Of a stretch of DNA of 64,000 bases, positions 1-13,000 are shown in pieces. The DNA comes from Diorhabda sublineata. Taxonomy: Eukaryota; Arthropoda; Insecta; Coleoptera; Chrysomelidae. Within the stretch, counting starts at the first letter, position 1. The number at the start of each line of letters is the position of its first letter. The notes under the pieces were generated by a model that made no database searches, was not told where the DNA came from, and worked only from the letters and a program-made list of their open reading frames with translations. A program made the position numbers and the translations under genes. The stretch lies in NCBI RefSeq assembly GCF_026230105.1, contig NC_079474.1:35292294-35356293 (forward strand). Direction: 5' to 3'.

Positions 1-830
1 ATTTTGAAACGGCGAGAAATTATAAAAAAATACGAGGTCCGATCAATACTTTGGATAAAATATAAGAAATTATAAAGACAAAATAAGAGGACAGAACGCT
101 CTAGAAAAAAATACGAGGGGAGAACGAAATTTTGAAAGATATATCGATAATATGCAAAAATCATATTTTTAACATATACAAAACAAATCATATAAAATAC
201 GAGGTACGATTAATAATATTCAAAAATATTTTTTTGAGGCGATACGAATAATAAAAGAATACGAGGTACCATCAATAATTAATAAAAAATTTGTACGAGG
301 AGTGATTAAAATTTTCATATAGCGATTATAAATATATGATAAAATACGAAAATTGAAAAAAAAATGTTTTAAAACCACACGAAATCATAAAAATATACGA
401 GGTTCCATCAATAAGTAAAGGAAAAAATCATAAAAGGACACAAATCATAAAAAATACGAGTTCCTTGAATAATTTGGATAAAATATCGATCAACGATAAG
501 AAAATATACGAGGTTGCATCATAAGTACAAAAAAATATCATAGAAGGATACAAATAATAAAAGTATACGAGGTTCGATAAATAATTTGGACAAAATATCG
601 ATCAACGATAAGAGAATATACGAGGTTCCATCAATAAGTAAAGAAAAATATCATAGAAGGATAAAAATCATAAAAATATACGAGGTTCGATTAATTATTT
701 GGAAAAAACATTCTGAAATGTTAAAATTAGATGAAAATGTCATGAAAAGATATGGAAATGATATGGAGGAAAATACCGGTAAAGGGTGGGAAAACTATAG
801 GAAAAAATACGAGGAGAAATATGTATAAAT
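1..830. repeat. Degenerate dimeric tandem repeat, about 57 bp (112-bp dimer)
   Basis: A block of AT-rich tandem units marked by a recurring 'tacgaggtt' core. In the best-preserved part the core lies at 507, 566, 619 and 679, spacings of 59, 53 and 60 bp, so two slightly different half-units form a dimer of about 112 bp. Toward position 1 the copies are more diverged. The block lies just beyond the last visible helicase exon on its 3' side, so it probably sits in the next intron of that gene or in its downstream flank. An 80-residue open frame over 586-828 is made of repeat sequence and I do not regard it as a gene. Confidence 0.75.
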
Positions 831-888
831 TCTTGTGAAAACTTATAAAAATAACGAAATCGATCTAAAATTCGAAAAAAAAACTTAC

Positions 889-1079
889 TATACTCGATGT
901 TTTTCCATATGGGTAACGAAATCTTGTTCTTCGTGCGTCAAAAATATGAACGAAGTACCAGATTTACCTGCCCTACCGGTTCTTCCTACCCTATGAAGAT
1001 AATCCTCGATACTTTGTGGACCGTTATACTGAACGATGCAATCTGCCGCCGGTACGTCAATACCTCTCGCCACAACGTC
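889..1079 (-). CDS. DDX31: DDX31 exon 6: motifs V and VI
   Basis: The acceptor is tacttgtag/GAC. The exon reads DVVARGIDVPAADCIVQYNG, then HRVGRTGRAG (motif VI with both Arg fingers) and SFIFLTHEEQDFV. It ends in phase 2 at TA/gtaagt. The following exon, with the DDX31 C-terminal extension, is not visible and must lie left of position 1. An 80-residue plus-strand frame here is only a shadow. Confidence 0.9.
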
Positions 1080-4000
1080 CTACAAGTACCCACCAAATAT
1101 TTTCAAATCACTTATCATTTATTCGTTTCAAAAATTTAGTTTGCCATTTAGCGCGGATATCACAAAATTTCGAAATATTACATTTTTAACCGATTTCTTT
1201 TAACGTATTGTCAAAAAGATGATCCGCGTTTCCGTTGCACTTCGTGTACCCAATTTTTATGTTCCTCGGCCCACTAAAACCTCTTAATTTTATTTTAACA
1301 TCTTAAAAGCGGTTTTTTTCCCAATAATGACATTTTTCCCCAATCTGCTTTTCACTGTAGAAGTACTCCAAGTAAAAATCTTTAGATCCTTTGATCTGAA
1401 CTACTATTTCTGGTCTCCTGAGTCATCCATCACGTTTACTGATCAATACCATAAGTTTATCTTCAAAGGTTATGGTTTTCCGAGGCCGTCCTGAACGTTT
1501 TCCATATCGCCAAAGCTCCTGGTAGATGCAGTCCACGGTACTTGGACTTATTTTCAATACTAGACTATGAAGACGATTTTCAACCGATAGATTTTACTCA
1601 ATTTACAAGTCTGAATTTGCGAAAACGAGGACAATTCTTACCCTAGCACGTGCTTGTTTGTCACTAGGCTAACTGTGTCTAAATTTTTTAAAATCGTTTA
1701 GAAACCGATTTACATCTACAGCAAGGTTACCACTCTCCCCCAGTTATTATTTGCGACGTAAAACAAAACTTCAAATAGAAAATTCAATTATTATATTTAA
1801 AATCGGGAAAATTACATTGTTTTCCCACAAAATTTCATTTAATGAAAGTACGTTTCAAGGTTATAATTAAGAAATTCCATTTATAAATTGTTTACGTTTG
1901 ATTTCGATTCCCGATGAATTTGTATGCACAAAAGACGTGAAATTCCACCTGCAGCGATGAAAATGTAACTTTTCGATTCTATCGACTAGAAGATGAATAA
2001 GATACGATGTTAAGTGCCGTTCTTTTGATGGCGGGATGATACACATTTAATATGAATTGAATTCGGTCGTTGAATGGAATAAATGACTAAACGAATGCGA
2101 TTGTCTCGCAGCGGGAAGTAGATAAGAAGCTCAGTAAGAAAAATTACCGATCATCGTTTTTTTTTTACTTAATCAAAATATTTGGAAAATTTGTTTTAAC
2201 TTCACTAATTAACGCGTTATAAAAGAAAACGTAATCGATTGTTGTAATAATCCACTTTGTCATTAAGTCTTGAAAACGATTTTTTATAATGATTATTAAT
2301 ATATTTAGTAGCCATTTCCATTCAAAAACATTCTAAATTTATTGATTTTCATCTATTTTTCGGAAATATTTCATCAATATAATGGATTATTCCGATAATC
2401 CATTTTTTCTATAGTCCTTGGATTGGTCAGAAAGAATCAAACTACGAAACTTATATACATTTAACAATTTCTAAGGGCTGTAAATCATCATTTGCTTTGG
2501 AAAACGTAGGAAATGTACAATTTTCATCTTTTCCTCGAAAATATTTCATCAATATAATCGATTATTTTTATAATCCTTGGTATATTTAAGAAGTACAAGA
2601 TTTCTGTATATTTAACGACTTCTAAGTGATGCAAATCGTCATTTGTATTTGTATTTTTCAAAAATATTTCATCAATATAAACGATTATTTCAATCATCCT
2701 TTTTGTCTATAATCCTTGGATTAGTTAAAAAGTACGAAATTTCTGTATATTTAACGATTTCTAAATGTTGCGAATCGTCATTTGTTTTGGAAAACATTCA
2801 AATTGTACAATTTTTTCTTTTTCAAAAATATTTCATAAATATAAACGATTTTTTCAATAATCCGTTTTGGCTATAATCCTTGGATTAGTTAAAAAGAACG
2901 AGATTTCTGTATATTTAACGACTTCTAAGTGATGCAAATCGTCATTTGTTTTAGAAAACGTTCATAATGTACAATTTTTTCTTTTTCGAAAATATTTCAT
3001 CAATATAAACGATTATCTCAATAATCCTTTTTCTCTATAATCCTTGGATTAGTTAAAAAGTACGAGATTTCTGTATATTTAACGATTTCTAAATGTTGCA
3101 AATAGTCATTTGTTTTGGAAAACATTCAAAATGTACAATTTTTTCTTTTTCGAAAATATTTTATCAATTTAAACGATTATTTCAATAATCCGTTTTGGCT
3201 ATAATCCTTGGATTAGTTAAAAAGAACGAGATTTCTGTATATTTAACGACTTCTAAGTGATGCAAATCGTCATTTGTTTTAGAAAACGTTCATAATGTAC
3301 AATTTTTTCCTTTTTTTTCGAAAATATTTCATCAATATAAACGATTATCTCAATAATCCGTTTTGTCTATAAACCTTGGATTAGTTAAAAAGTACGAGAT
3401 TTCTGTATATTTAACGATTTCTTTATGTTGCAAATCGTCATTTGTTTTGGAAAACATTCAAAATGTACTATTTTTTCTTTTTCGAAAATATTTCATCAAT
3501 ATTAACGATTATTTCAATAATCCTTTTTGTCTATAATCCTTGGATTAGTTAAAAAGAACGAGATTTCTGTACATTTAACGACTTCTAAAAGTGATGCAAA
3601 TCGTCATTTGTTTTAGAAAACGTTCATAATGTACAATTTTTTCCTTTTTTTTTCGAAAATATTTCATCAATATAAACGATTATCTCTATAATCCTTGGAT
3701 TGGTAAAAAAGTATCATACTACGAGATTTCTATATATTTAACGATTTCTAAGGACTAGAATCGTCATTTTTTTTGTAAAACGTTCATAATCTACTAATTT
3801 TCATTCATATTAAAAATATTCTATCAATATAATCGAATATTCCAAAAATCCATTTTGTCTTCAATCCTTGGATTGTATAAAATGTATCGAACAACAAATG
3901 TAAATCTAACGAATTATGAAGACAACAACCGTTATTTTCTTTGGAATATGCCCAAAATTTTTTAAATTTTGATCTGTTTTCCGAAAATATATCATCAATA

Positions 4001-7000
4001 TAATCGATTATTTCAATAATCCGTTTTGTCTATAATCCTTGGATTAGTTAAAAAGTACGAGATTTCTGTATATTTAACGGCTTCTAAGTGAAGCAAATCG
4101 TCATTTGTTTTAGAAAACGTTCATATTGTACAATTTTTTCCTTTTTTTCGAAAATATTTCATCAATATAAACCATTATTTCAATAATCCATTTTATCTGC
4201 AGTCCTTGGATTGATCGAAAAGAATCAAATACTATTTATATTTAACGATTTCTAAGAGCTGCAAAAGTTATTTACTTCAGAAATCGTACAAAATGTGCAG
4301 TTTTCATCTTTTTTTCGAAAATATTTCATCAATATAATCGATTATTTCAATAATCCGTTTTGTCTATAATCTTTGGATTGGTTACGAAATTTCTATATAT
4401 TTAATGATTTCCAAGGACTAAAATCGTAATTTTTTTTGTAAAACGTTCATAATCTACTAATTTTCATTCATATTAAAAATATTCTATCAATATAATCGAA
4501 TATTCCAAAAATCCATTTTGTCTTCAATCATTGGATTGTATAAAATGTATCGAACAACAAATGTAAATCTAACGAATTATGAAGACAACAACCGTTATTT
4601 TCTTTGGAATATGCCCAAAATTTTTTAAATTTTGATCTGTTTTCCGAAAATATATCATCAATATAATCGATTATTTCAATAATCCCTTTTGTCTATAATC
4701 CTTAACTTAGAATGTATCTAATAATGTCATTGAATATTTTTATGATCCACTTTTTCTACGATCCTTCGGTTGATAACAATTTATTCCACTATGGAATTTC
4801 CGCATTTTCAACGATTAATAAGGAATGTAATAATGAAAAACATTCAAAATTCCTAAAATTTTTTTTATCAAACATATCCAAACAATATAATCTATTATTT
4901 CAATAATCCATGTGTACTCGTCGCTGTAATTTTCTCTCGTAATTTCATTGAAAAATAAAGGATAATTTCACCAAGTTAAATTTTATACAGGGCGATCAAT
5001 AGTTTTTCAATATTAGTAATATAAAATGTAAATTTTATAAAACTCATACGAAAAAACTCATTAGATAATTATGTATTCCAAAAAATCGATTTTTTTATAA
5101 AATAGTAAAGAGAAAAGTGTAAAATTCGAAATTAATCATGACATTTTCAACCTGAAATAGTTTTATAAAAAAATTACTTACAGTACATAATAAAATTCCC
5201 TTTTCGGCCGCCCTGAATCTACCGAAAACATCCTTCCTAGCACTCTGATCCATATTACCGTGCAACTTGAAAAATTCCACATCAACAACAACTTCCTCAT
5301 CATCACTATCGAATTCCTCTCGGTCCAACACAAGTTGTTGTCTATTCAATTCACCCCTAATTCTAGGCATTTTAACCAAAAATCTCGTAAACAACTCGTA
5401 ATGATAATCCACCATATTACTAGTACCCATAAAAACGAAAACCTAACAAAAACAACACCGTCAATCACGAATTAAAAACCACAAAGTTTCGACGAACCTT
5501 CGAATTGATCTTCGACTGGTGTAGCAACAAAGCGGATAAAGTGAATAAACGATGTTTGACGTGAGTTACGATAAACATCTGCTTCACCGTTTCAGGTATC
5601 ACCATCATTTCAGGATTTTGTGTCGTAAATTCCTCCAAAGCGTCCACATACACGTGATCCTTCATTGTAAAATCGGCCAATTCCGCTATTCCTTTAGTTA
5701 AAGTGGCCGATAGTAAAACAGTTTGTCTTGATTTACAAGAAACATTCGCAAGAGGCATTTTTTCGCTATTAATATCTTCTTCGACTTTATTATCTTCATC
5801 TAACGTCTTTTTAAGTAACCCTAAAGGGTCGTATTCCGCGTTCTTTTTAGCTCTATCGAGCTCCTCTACTATGCTAATAAGAAATATTACAAATAATATG
5901 TAAATATGGTTAATACATTGACTGCCAAGGTGTTTTTTCGCTTTATAACATTACAAATACTAATTTGAATACGAAATTACCACAAAAGTGTGTAACAATG
6001 GAGGGTTTTTTATTTATTACTGTAGAACATCGTAAATCCGGAATCGCTGGGATTTTATTTTATATATTTTGAATACAACGTTTCGGTATCACACTATGAG
6101 TTTTCTGTACATTTAACGATTTCTAAGGGTTGAAAATCATCATTTGCTTTGGATAACGTGCCAAATGTACAATTTTCATCTTCTTTTCCCGGGAATACTT
6201 CATTATATAATCGATTATTTTGATAATCCTTTTTGTCTTCTATCCTTGGATTGGTTAAAATGTATCACACTATGAGTTTTTTGTACATTTAACAATTTCT
6301 AAGGGCTGCAAATCATCATTTGCGTTAAACAACGTGCGAAATGTACAATTTTCATCTTTTTTTTTTGGAAATATTTCATCATATAATCGATTATTTCAAT
6401 AATCCTTGGATTAGTTAAAAATTACGAAATTTCTGTATATTTAATGATTTCTAAGTGATGAAAATTGTCATTTGTTTTGGAAAACATTCAAAATGTACAT
6501 TTTTTTCTTTTTCAAAAATATTTCATCAATATAAACGATTATTTCAATAATCCTTTTTGTCTATAATCCTTGGATTAGTTAAAAAGTACGAGATTTCTGT
6601 ATATTTAACGATTTCTAAATGTTGCAAATCGTCATTTGTTTTGGAAAACATTCAAAATGTACAATTTTTTCTTTTTCAAAAATATTTTATCAATATAAAC
6701 GATTATTTCAATAATCCTTTTTGTCTATAATCCTTGGATTAGTTAAAAAGTACGAGATTTGTGTATATTTAACGATTTCTAAGTTATGCAAATTATCATT
6801 TGTTTTGGAAAACATTCAAAATGTACATTTTTTTCTTTTTCAAAAATATTTCATCAATATAAACGATTATTTCAATAATCCTTTTTGTCTATAATCCTTG
6901 GATTAGTTAAAAAGTACGAGATTTCTGTATATTTAACGATTTCTAAATGTTGCAAATCGTCATTTGTTTTGGAAAACATTCAAAATGTACATATTTTTCT

Positions 7001-10000
7001 TTTTCAAAAATATTTCATCAATATAAACGATTATTTCAATAATCCTTTTTGTCTATAATCCTTGGATTAGTTAAAAAGTACGAGATTTCTGTATATTTAA
7101 CGATTTCTAAATGTTGCAAATCGTCATTTGTTTTGGAAAACATTCAAAATGTACTATTTTTTCTTTTTCAAAAATATTTTATCAATATAAACGATTATTT
7201 CAATAATCCTTTTTGTCTATAATCCTTGGATTAGTTAAAAAGTACGAGATTTCTGTATATTTAACGATTTCTAAATGTTGCAAATCGTCATTGGTTTTGG
7301 AAAACATTCAAAATGTACATATTTTTCTTTTTCAAAAATATTTCATAAATATAAACGATTATTTCAATAATCCTTTTTGTCTATAATCCTTGGATTAGTT
7401 AAAAAGTACGAGATTTCTGTATATTTAACGATTTCTAAATGTTGCAAATCGTCATTTGTTTTGGAAAACATTCAAAATGTACATATTTTTCTTTTTCAAA
7501 AATATTTCATCAATATAAACGATTATTTCAATAATCCTTTTTGTCTATAATCCTTGGATTAGTTAAAAAGTACGAGATTTCTGTATATTTAACGATTTCT
7601 AAATGTTGCAAATCGTCATTTGTTTTGGAAAACATTCAAAATCTACAATTTTTTCTTTTTCAAAAATATTTTATCAATATAAACGATTATTTCAATAATC
7701 CTTTTTGTCTATAATCCTTGGATTAGTTAAAAAGTACGAGATTTGTGTATATTCAACGATTTCTAAGTTATGCAAATTATCATTTGTTTTGGAAAACATT
7801 CAAAATGTACAATTTTTTCTTTTTCAAAAATATTTTATCAATATAAACGATTATTTCAATAATCCTTTTTGTCTATAATCCTTGGATTAGTTAAAAAGTA
7901 CGAGATTTGTGTATATTTAACGATTTCTAAATGTTGCAAATCGTCATTTGTTTTGGAAAACATTCAAAATGTACATTTTATTCTTTTTCAAAAATATTTC
8001 ATCAATATAAACGATTATTTCAATCATCCTTTTTGTCTATAATCCTTGGATTAGTTAAAAAGTACGAGATTTCTGTATATTTAACGATTTCTAAATGTTG
8101 CAAATCGTCATTTGTTTTGGAAAACATTCAAAATGTACTATTTTTTCTTTTTCAAAAATATTTCATCAATATTAACGATTATTTCAATAATCCTTTTTGT
8201 CTATAATCCTTGGATTAGTTAAAAAGTACGAGATTTCTGTATATTTAACGATTTCTAAATGTTGCAAATCGTCATTTGTTTTGGAAAACATTCAAAATGT
8301 ACATATTTTTCTTTTTCAAAAATATTTCATCAATATAAACGATTATTTCAATAATCCTTTTTGTCTATAATCCTTGGATTAGTTAAAAAGTACGAGATTT
8401 CTGTATATTTAACGATTTCTAAATGTTGCAAATCGTCATTTGTTTTGGAAAACATTCAAAATGTACAATTTTTTCTTTTTCAAAAATATTTTATCAATAT
8501 AAACGATTATTTCAATAATCCTTTTTGTCTATAATCCTTGGATTAGTTAAAAAGTACGAGATTTCTGTATATTTAACGATTTCTAAATGTTGCAAATCGT
8601 CATTTGTTTTGGAAAACATTCAAAATGTACATATTTTTCTTTTTCAAAAATATTTCATAAATATAAACGATTATTTCAATAATCCTTTTTGTCTATAATC
8701 CTTGGATTAGTTAAAAAGTACGAGATTTCTGTATATTTAACGATTTCTAAATGTTGCAAATCGTCATTTGTTTTGGAAAACATTCAAAATCTACAATTTT
8801 TTCTTTTTCAAAAATATTTTATCAATATAAACGATTATTTCAATAATCCTTTTTGTCTATAATCCTTGGATTAGTTAAAAAGTACGAGATTTGTGTATAT
8901 TCAACGATTTCTAAATGTTGCAAATCGTCATTTGTTTTGGAAAACATTCAAAATCTACAATTTTTTCTTTTTCAAAAATATTTTATCAATATAAACGATT
9001 ATTTCAATAATCCTTTTTGTCTATAATCCTTGGATTAGTTAAAAAGTACGAGATTTGTGTATATTTAACGATTTCTAAATGTTGCAAATCGTCATTTGTT
9101 TTGGAAAACATTCAAAATGTACATTTTATTCTTTTTCAAAAATATTTCATGAATATAAACGATTATTTCAATCATCCTTTTTGTCTATAATCCTTGGATT
9201 AGTTAAAAAGTACGAGATTTCTGTATATTTAACGATTTCTAAATGTTGCAAATCGTCATTTGTTTTGGAAAACATTCAAAATGTACTATTTTTTCTTTTT
9301 CAAAAATATTTCATCAATATTAACGATTATTTCAATAATCCTTTTTGTCTATAATCCTTGGATTAGTTAAAAAGTACGAGATTTCTGTATATTTAACGAT
9401 TTCTAAATGTTGCAAATCGTCATTTGTTTTGGAAAACATTCAAAATGTACTATTTTTTCTTTTTCAAAAATATTTCATCAATATTAACGATTATTTCAAT
9501 AATCCTTTTTGTCTATAATCCTTGGATTAGTTAAAAAGTACGAGATTTCTGTATATTTAACGATTTCTAAATGTTGCAAATCGTCATTTGTTTTGGAAAA
9601 CATTCAAAATCTACAATTTTTTCTTTTTCAAAAATATTTTATCAATATAAACGATTATTTCAATAATCCTTTTTGTCTATAATCCTTGGATTAGTTAAAA
9701 AGTACGAGATTTCTGTATATTTAACGATTTCTAAATGTTGCAAATCGTCATTTGTTTTGGAAAACATTCAAAATGTACATTTTATTCTTTTTCAAAAATA
9801 TTTCATGAATATAAACGATTATTTCAATCATCCTTTTTGTCTATAATCCTTGGATTAGTTAAAAAGTACGAGATTTCTGTATATTTAACGATTTCTAAAT
9901 GTTGCAAATCGTCATTTGTTTTGGAAAACATTCAAAATGTACTATTTTTTCTTTTTCAAAAATATTTCATCAATATTAACGATTATTTCAATAATCCTTT

Positions 10001-13000
10001 TTGTCTATAATCCTTGGATTAGTTAAAAAGTACGAGATTTCTGTATATTTAACGATTTCTAAATGTTGCAAATCGTCATTTGTTTTGGAAAACATTCAAA
10101 ATGTACTATTTTTTCTTTTTCAAAAATATTTCATCAATATTAACGATTATTTCAATAATCCTTTTTGTCTATAATCCTTGGATTAGTTAAAAAGTACGAG
10201 ATTTCTGTATATTTAACGATTTCTAAATGTTGCAAATCGTCATTTGTTTTGGAAAACATTCAAAATGTGCAATTTTTTCTTTTTCAAAAATATTTCATCA
10301 ATATTAACGATTATTTCAATCATCCTTTTTGTCTATAATCCTTGGATTAGTTAAAAATTACGAAATTTCTGTATATTTAATGATTTCTAAGTGATGAAAA
10401 TTGTCATTTGTTTTGGAAAACATTCAAAATGTACAATTTTTTCTTTTTCAAAAATATTTCATCAATATAAACGATTATTTCAATAATCCTTTTTGTCTAT
10501 AATCCTTGGATTAGTTAAAAAGTACGAGATTTCTGTATATTTAACGATTTCTAAATGTTGCAAATCGTCATTTGTTTTGGAAAACATTCAAAATGTACAT
10601 ATTTTTCTTTTTCAAAAATATTTCATCAATATAAACGATTATTTCAATAATCCTTTTTGTCTATAATCCTTGGATTAGTTAAAAAGTACGAGATTTCTGT
10701 ATATTTAACGATTTCTAAATGTTGCAAATCGTCATTTGTTTTGGAAAACATTCAAAATGTACAATTTTTTCTTTTTCAAAAATATTTTATCAATATAAAC
10801 GATTATTTCAATAATCCTTTTTGTCTATAATCCTTGGATTAGTTAAAAAGTACGAGATTTCTGTATATTTAACGATTTCTAAATGTTGCAAATCGTCATT
10901 TGTTTTGGAAAACATTCAAAATGTACATATTTTTCTTTTTCAAAAATATTTCATAAATATAAACGATTATTTCAATAATCCTTTTTGTCTATAATCCTTG
11001 GATTAGTTAAAAAGTACGAGATTTCTGTATATTTAACGATTTCTAAATGTTGCAAATCGTCATTTGTTTTGGAAAACATTCAAAATCTACAATTTTTTCT
11101 TTTTCAAAAATATTTTATCAATATAAACGATTATTTCAATAATCCTTTTTGTCTATAATCCTTGGATTAGTTAAAAAGTACGAGATTTGTGTATATTCAA
11201 CGATTTCTAAGTTATGCAAATTATCATTTGTTTTGGAAAACATTCAAAATGTACAATTTTTTCTTTTTCAAAAATATTTTATCAATATAAACGATTATTT
11301 CAATAATCCTTTTTGTCTATAATCCTTGGATTAGTTAAAAAGTACGAGATTTGTGTATATTTAACGATTTCTAAATGTTGCAAATCGTCATTTGTTTTGG
11401 AAAACATTCAAAATGTACATTTTATTCTTTTTCAAAAATATTTCATGAATATAAACGATTATTTCAATCATCCTTTTTGTCTATAATCCTTGGATTAGTT
11501 AAAAAGTACGAGATTTCTGTATATTTAACGATTTCTAAATGTTGCAAATCGTCATTTGTTTTGGAAAACATTCAAAATGTACTATTTTTTCTTTTTCAAA
11601 AATATTTCATCAATATTAACGATTATTTCAATAATCCTTTTTGTCTATAATCCTTGGATTAGTTAAAAAGTACGAGATTTCTGTATATTTAACGATTTCT
11701 AAATGTTGCAAATCGTCATTTGTTTTGGAAAACATTCAAAATGTACTATTTTTTCTTTTTCAAAAATATTTCATCAATATTAACGATTATTTCAATAATC
11801 CTTTTTGTCTATAATCCTTGGATTAGTTAAAAAGTACGAGATTTCTGTATATTTAACGATTTCTAAATGTTGCAAATCGTCATTTGTTTTGGAAAACATT
11901 CAAAATGTGCAATTTTTTCTTTTTCAAAAATATTTCATCAATATTAACGATTATTTCAATCATCCTTTTTGTCTATAATCCTTGGATTAGTTAAAAAGTA
12001 CGAGATTTCTGTATATTTAACGATTTCTAAATGTTGCAAATCGTCATTTGTTTTGGAAAACATTCAAAATGTACAATTTTTTCTTTTTCGAAAATATTTT
12101 ATCAATATTAACGATTATTTCAATAATTCTTTTTGTCTATAATCCTTGGATTAGTTAAAAAGTACGAGATTTGTGTATATTTAACGATTTCTAAATGTTG
12201 CAAATCGTCATTTGTTTTGGAAAACATTCAAAATGTACTATTTTTTCTTTTTCAAAAATATTTCATCAATATTAACGATTATTTCAATAATCCTTTTTGT
12301 CTATAATCCTTGGATTAGTTAAAAAGTACGAGATTTCTGTATATTTAACGATTTCTAAATGTTGCAAATCGTCATTTGTTTTGGAAAACATTCAAAATGT
12401 GCAATTTTTTCTTTTTCAAAAATATTTCATCAATATTAACGATTATTTCAATCATCCTTTTTGTCTATAATCCTTGGATTAGTTAAAAAGTACGAGATTT
12501 CTGTATATTTAACGATTTCTAAATGTTGCAAATCGTCATTTGTTTTGGAAAACATTCAAAATGTACAATTTTTTCTTTTTCGAAAATATTTTATCAATAT
12601 TAACGATTATTTCAATAATTCTTTTTGTCTATAATCCTTGGATTAGTTAAAAAGTACGAGATTTGTGTATATTTAACGATTTCTAAATGTTGCAAATCGT
12701 CATTTGTTTTGGAAAACATTCAAAATGTACTATTTTTTCTTTTTCAAAAATATTTCATCAATATTAACGATTATTTCAATAATCCTTTTTGTCTATAATC
12801 CTTGGATTAGTTAAAAAGTACGAGATTTCTGTATATTTAACGATTTCTAAATGTTGCAAATCGTCATTTGTTTTAGAAAACGTTCATAATGTACAATTTT
12901 TTCCTTTTTTTTCGAAAATATTTCATCAATATAAACGATTATCTCAATAATCCTTTTTCTCTATAATCCTTGGATTAGTTAAAAAGTACGAGATTTCTGT

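Larger units (their letters stand above)
1080..5181 (-). other. Intron 5 of DDX31 (4.1 kb)
   Basis: The intron has a canonical gtaagt donor and a tacttgtag acceptor and splits motif V between Thr and Asp. Its contents are a Tc1-like transposase scrap (about 1240-1700), a 164-bp satellite block (about 2318-4912) and unassigned AT-rich sequence at 1700-2318 and 4912-5181. Confidence 0.85.

Noticed and set aside
897..1139. 80-residue plus-strand frame as a gene
   Set aside because: It lies opposite helicase exon 6 and is a shadow of it.
7931..11650. Four identical 91-residue frames as a gene family
   Set aside because: They are the same frame through two 164-bp satellite monomers, placed at multiples of 164 bp; the frame exists only where chance variants remove stops.
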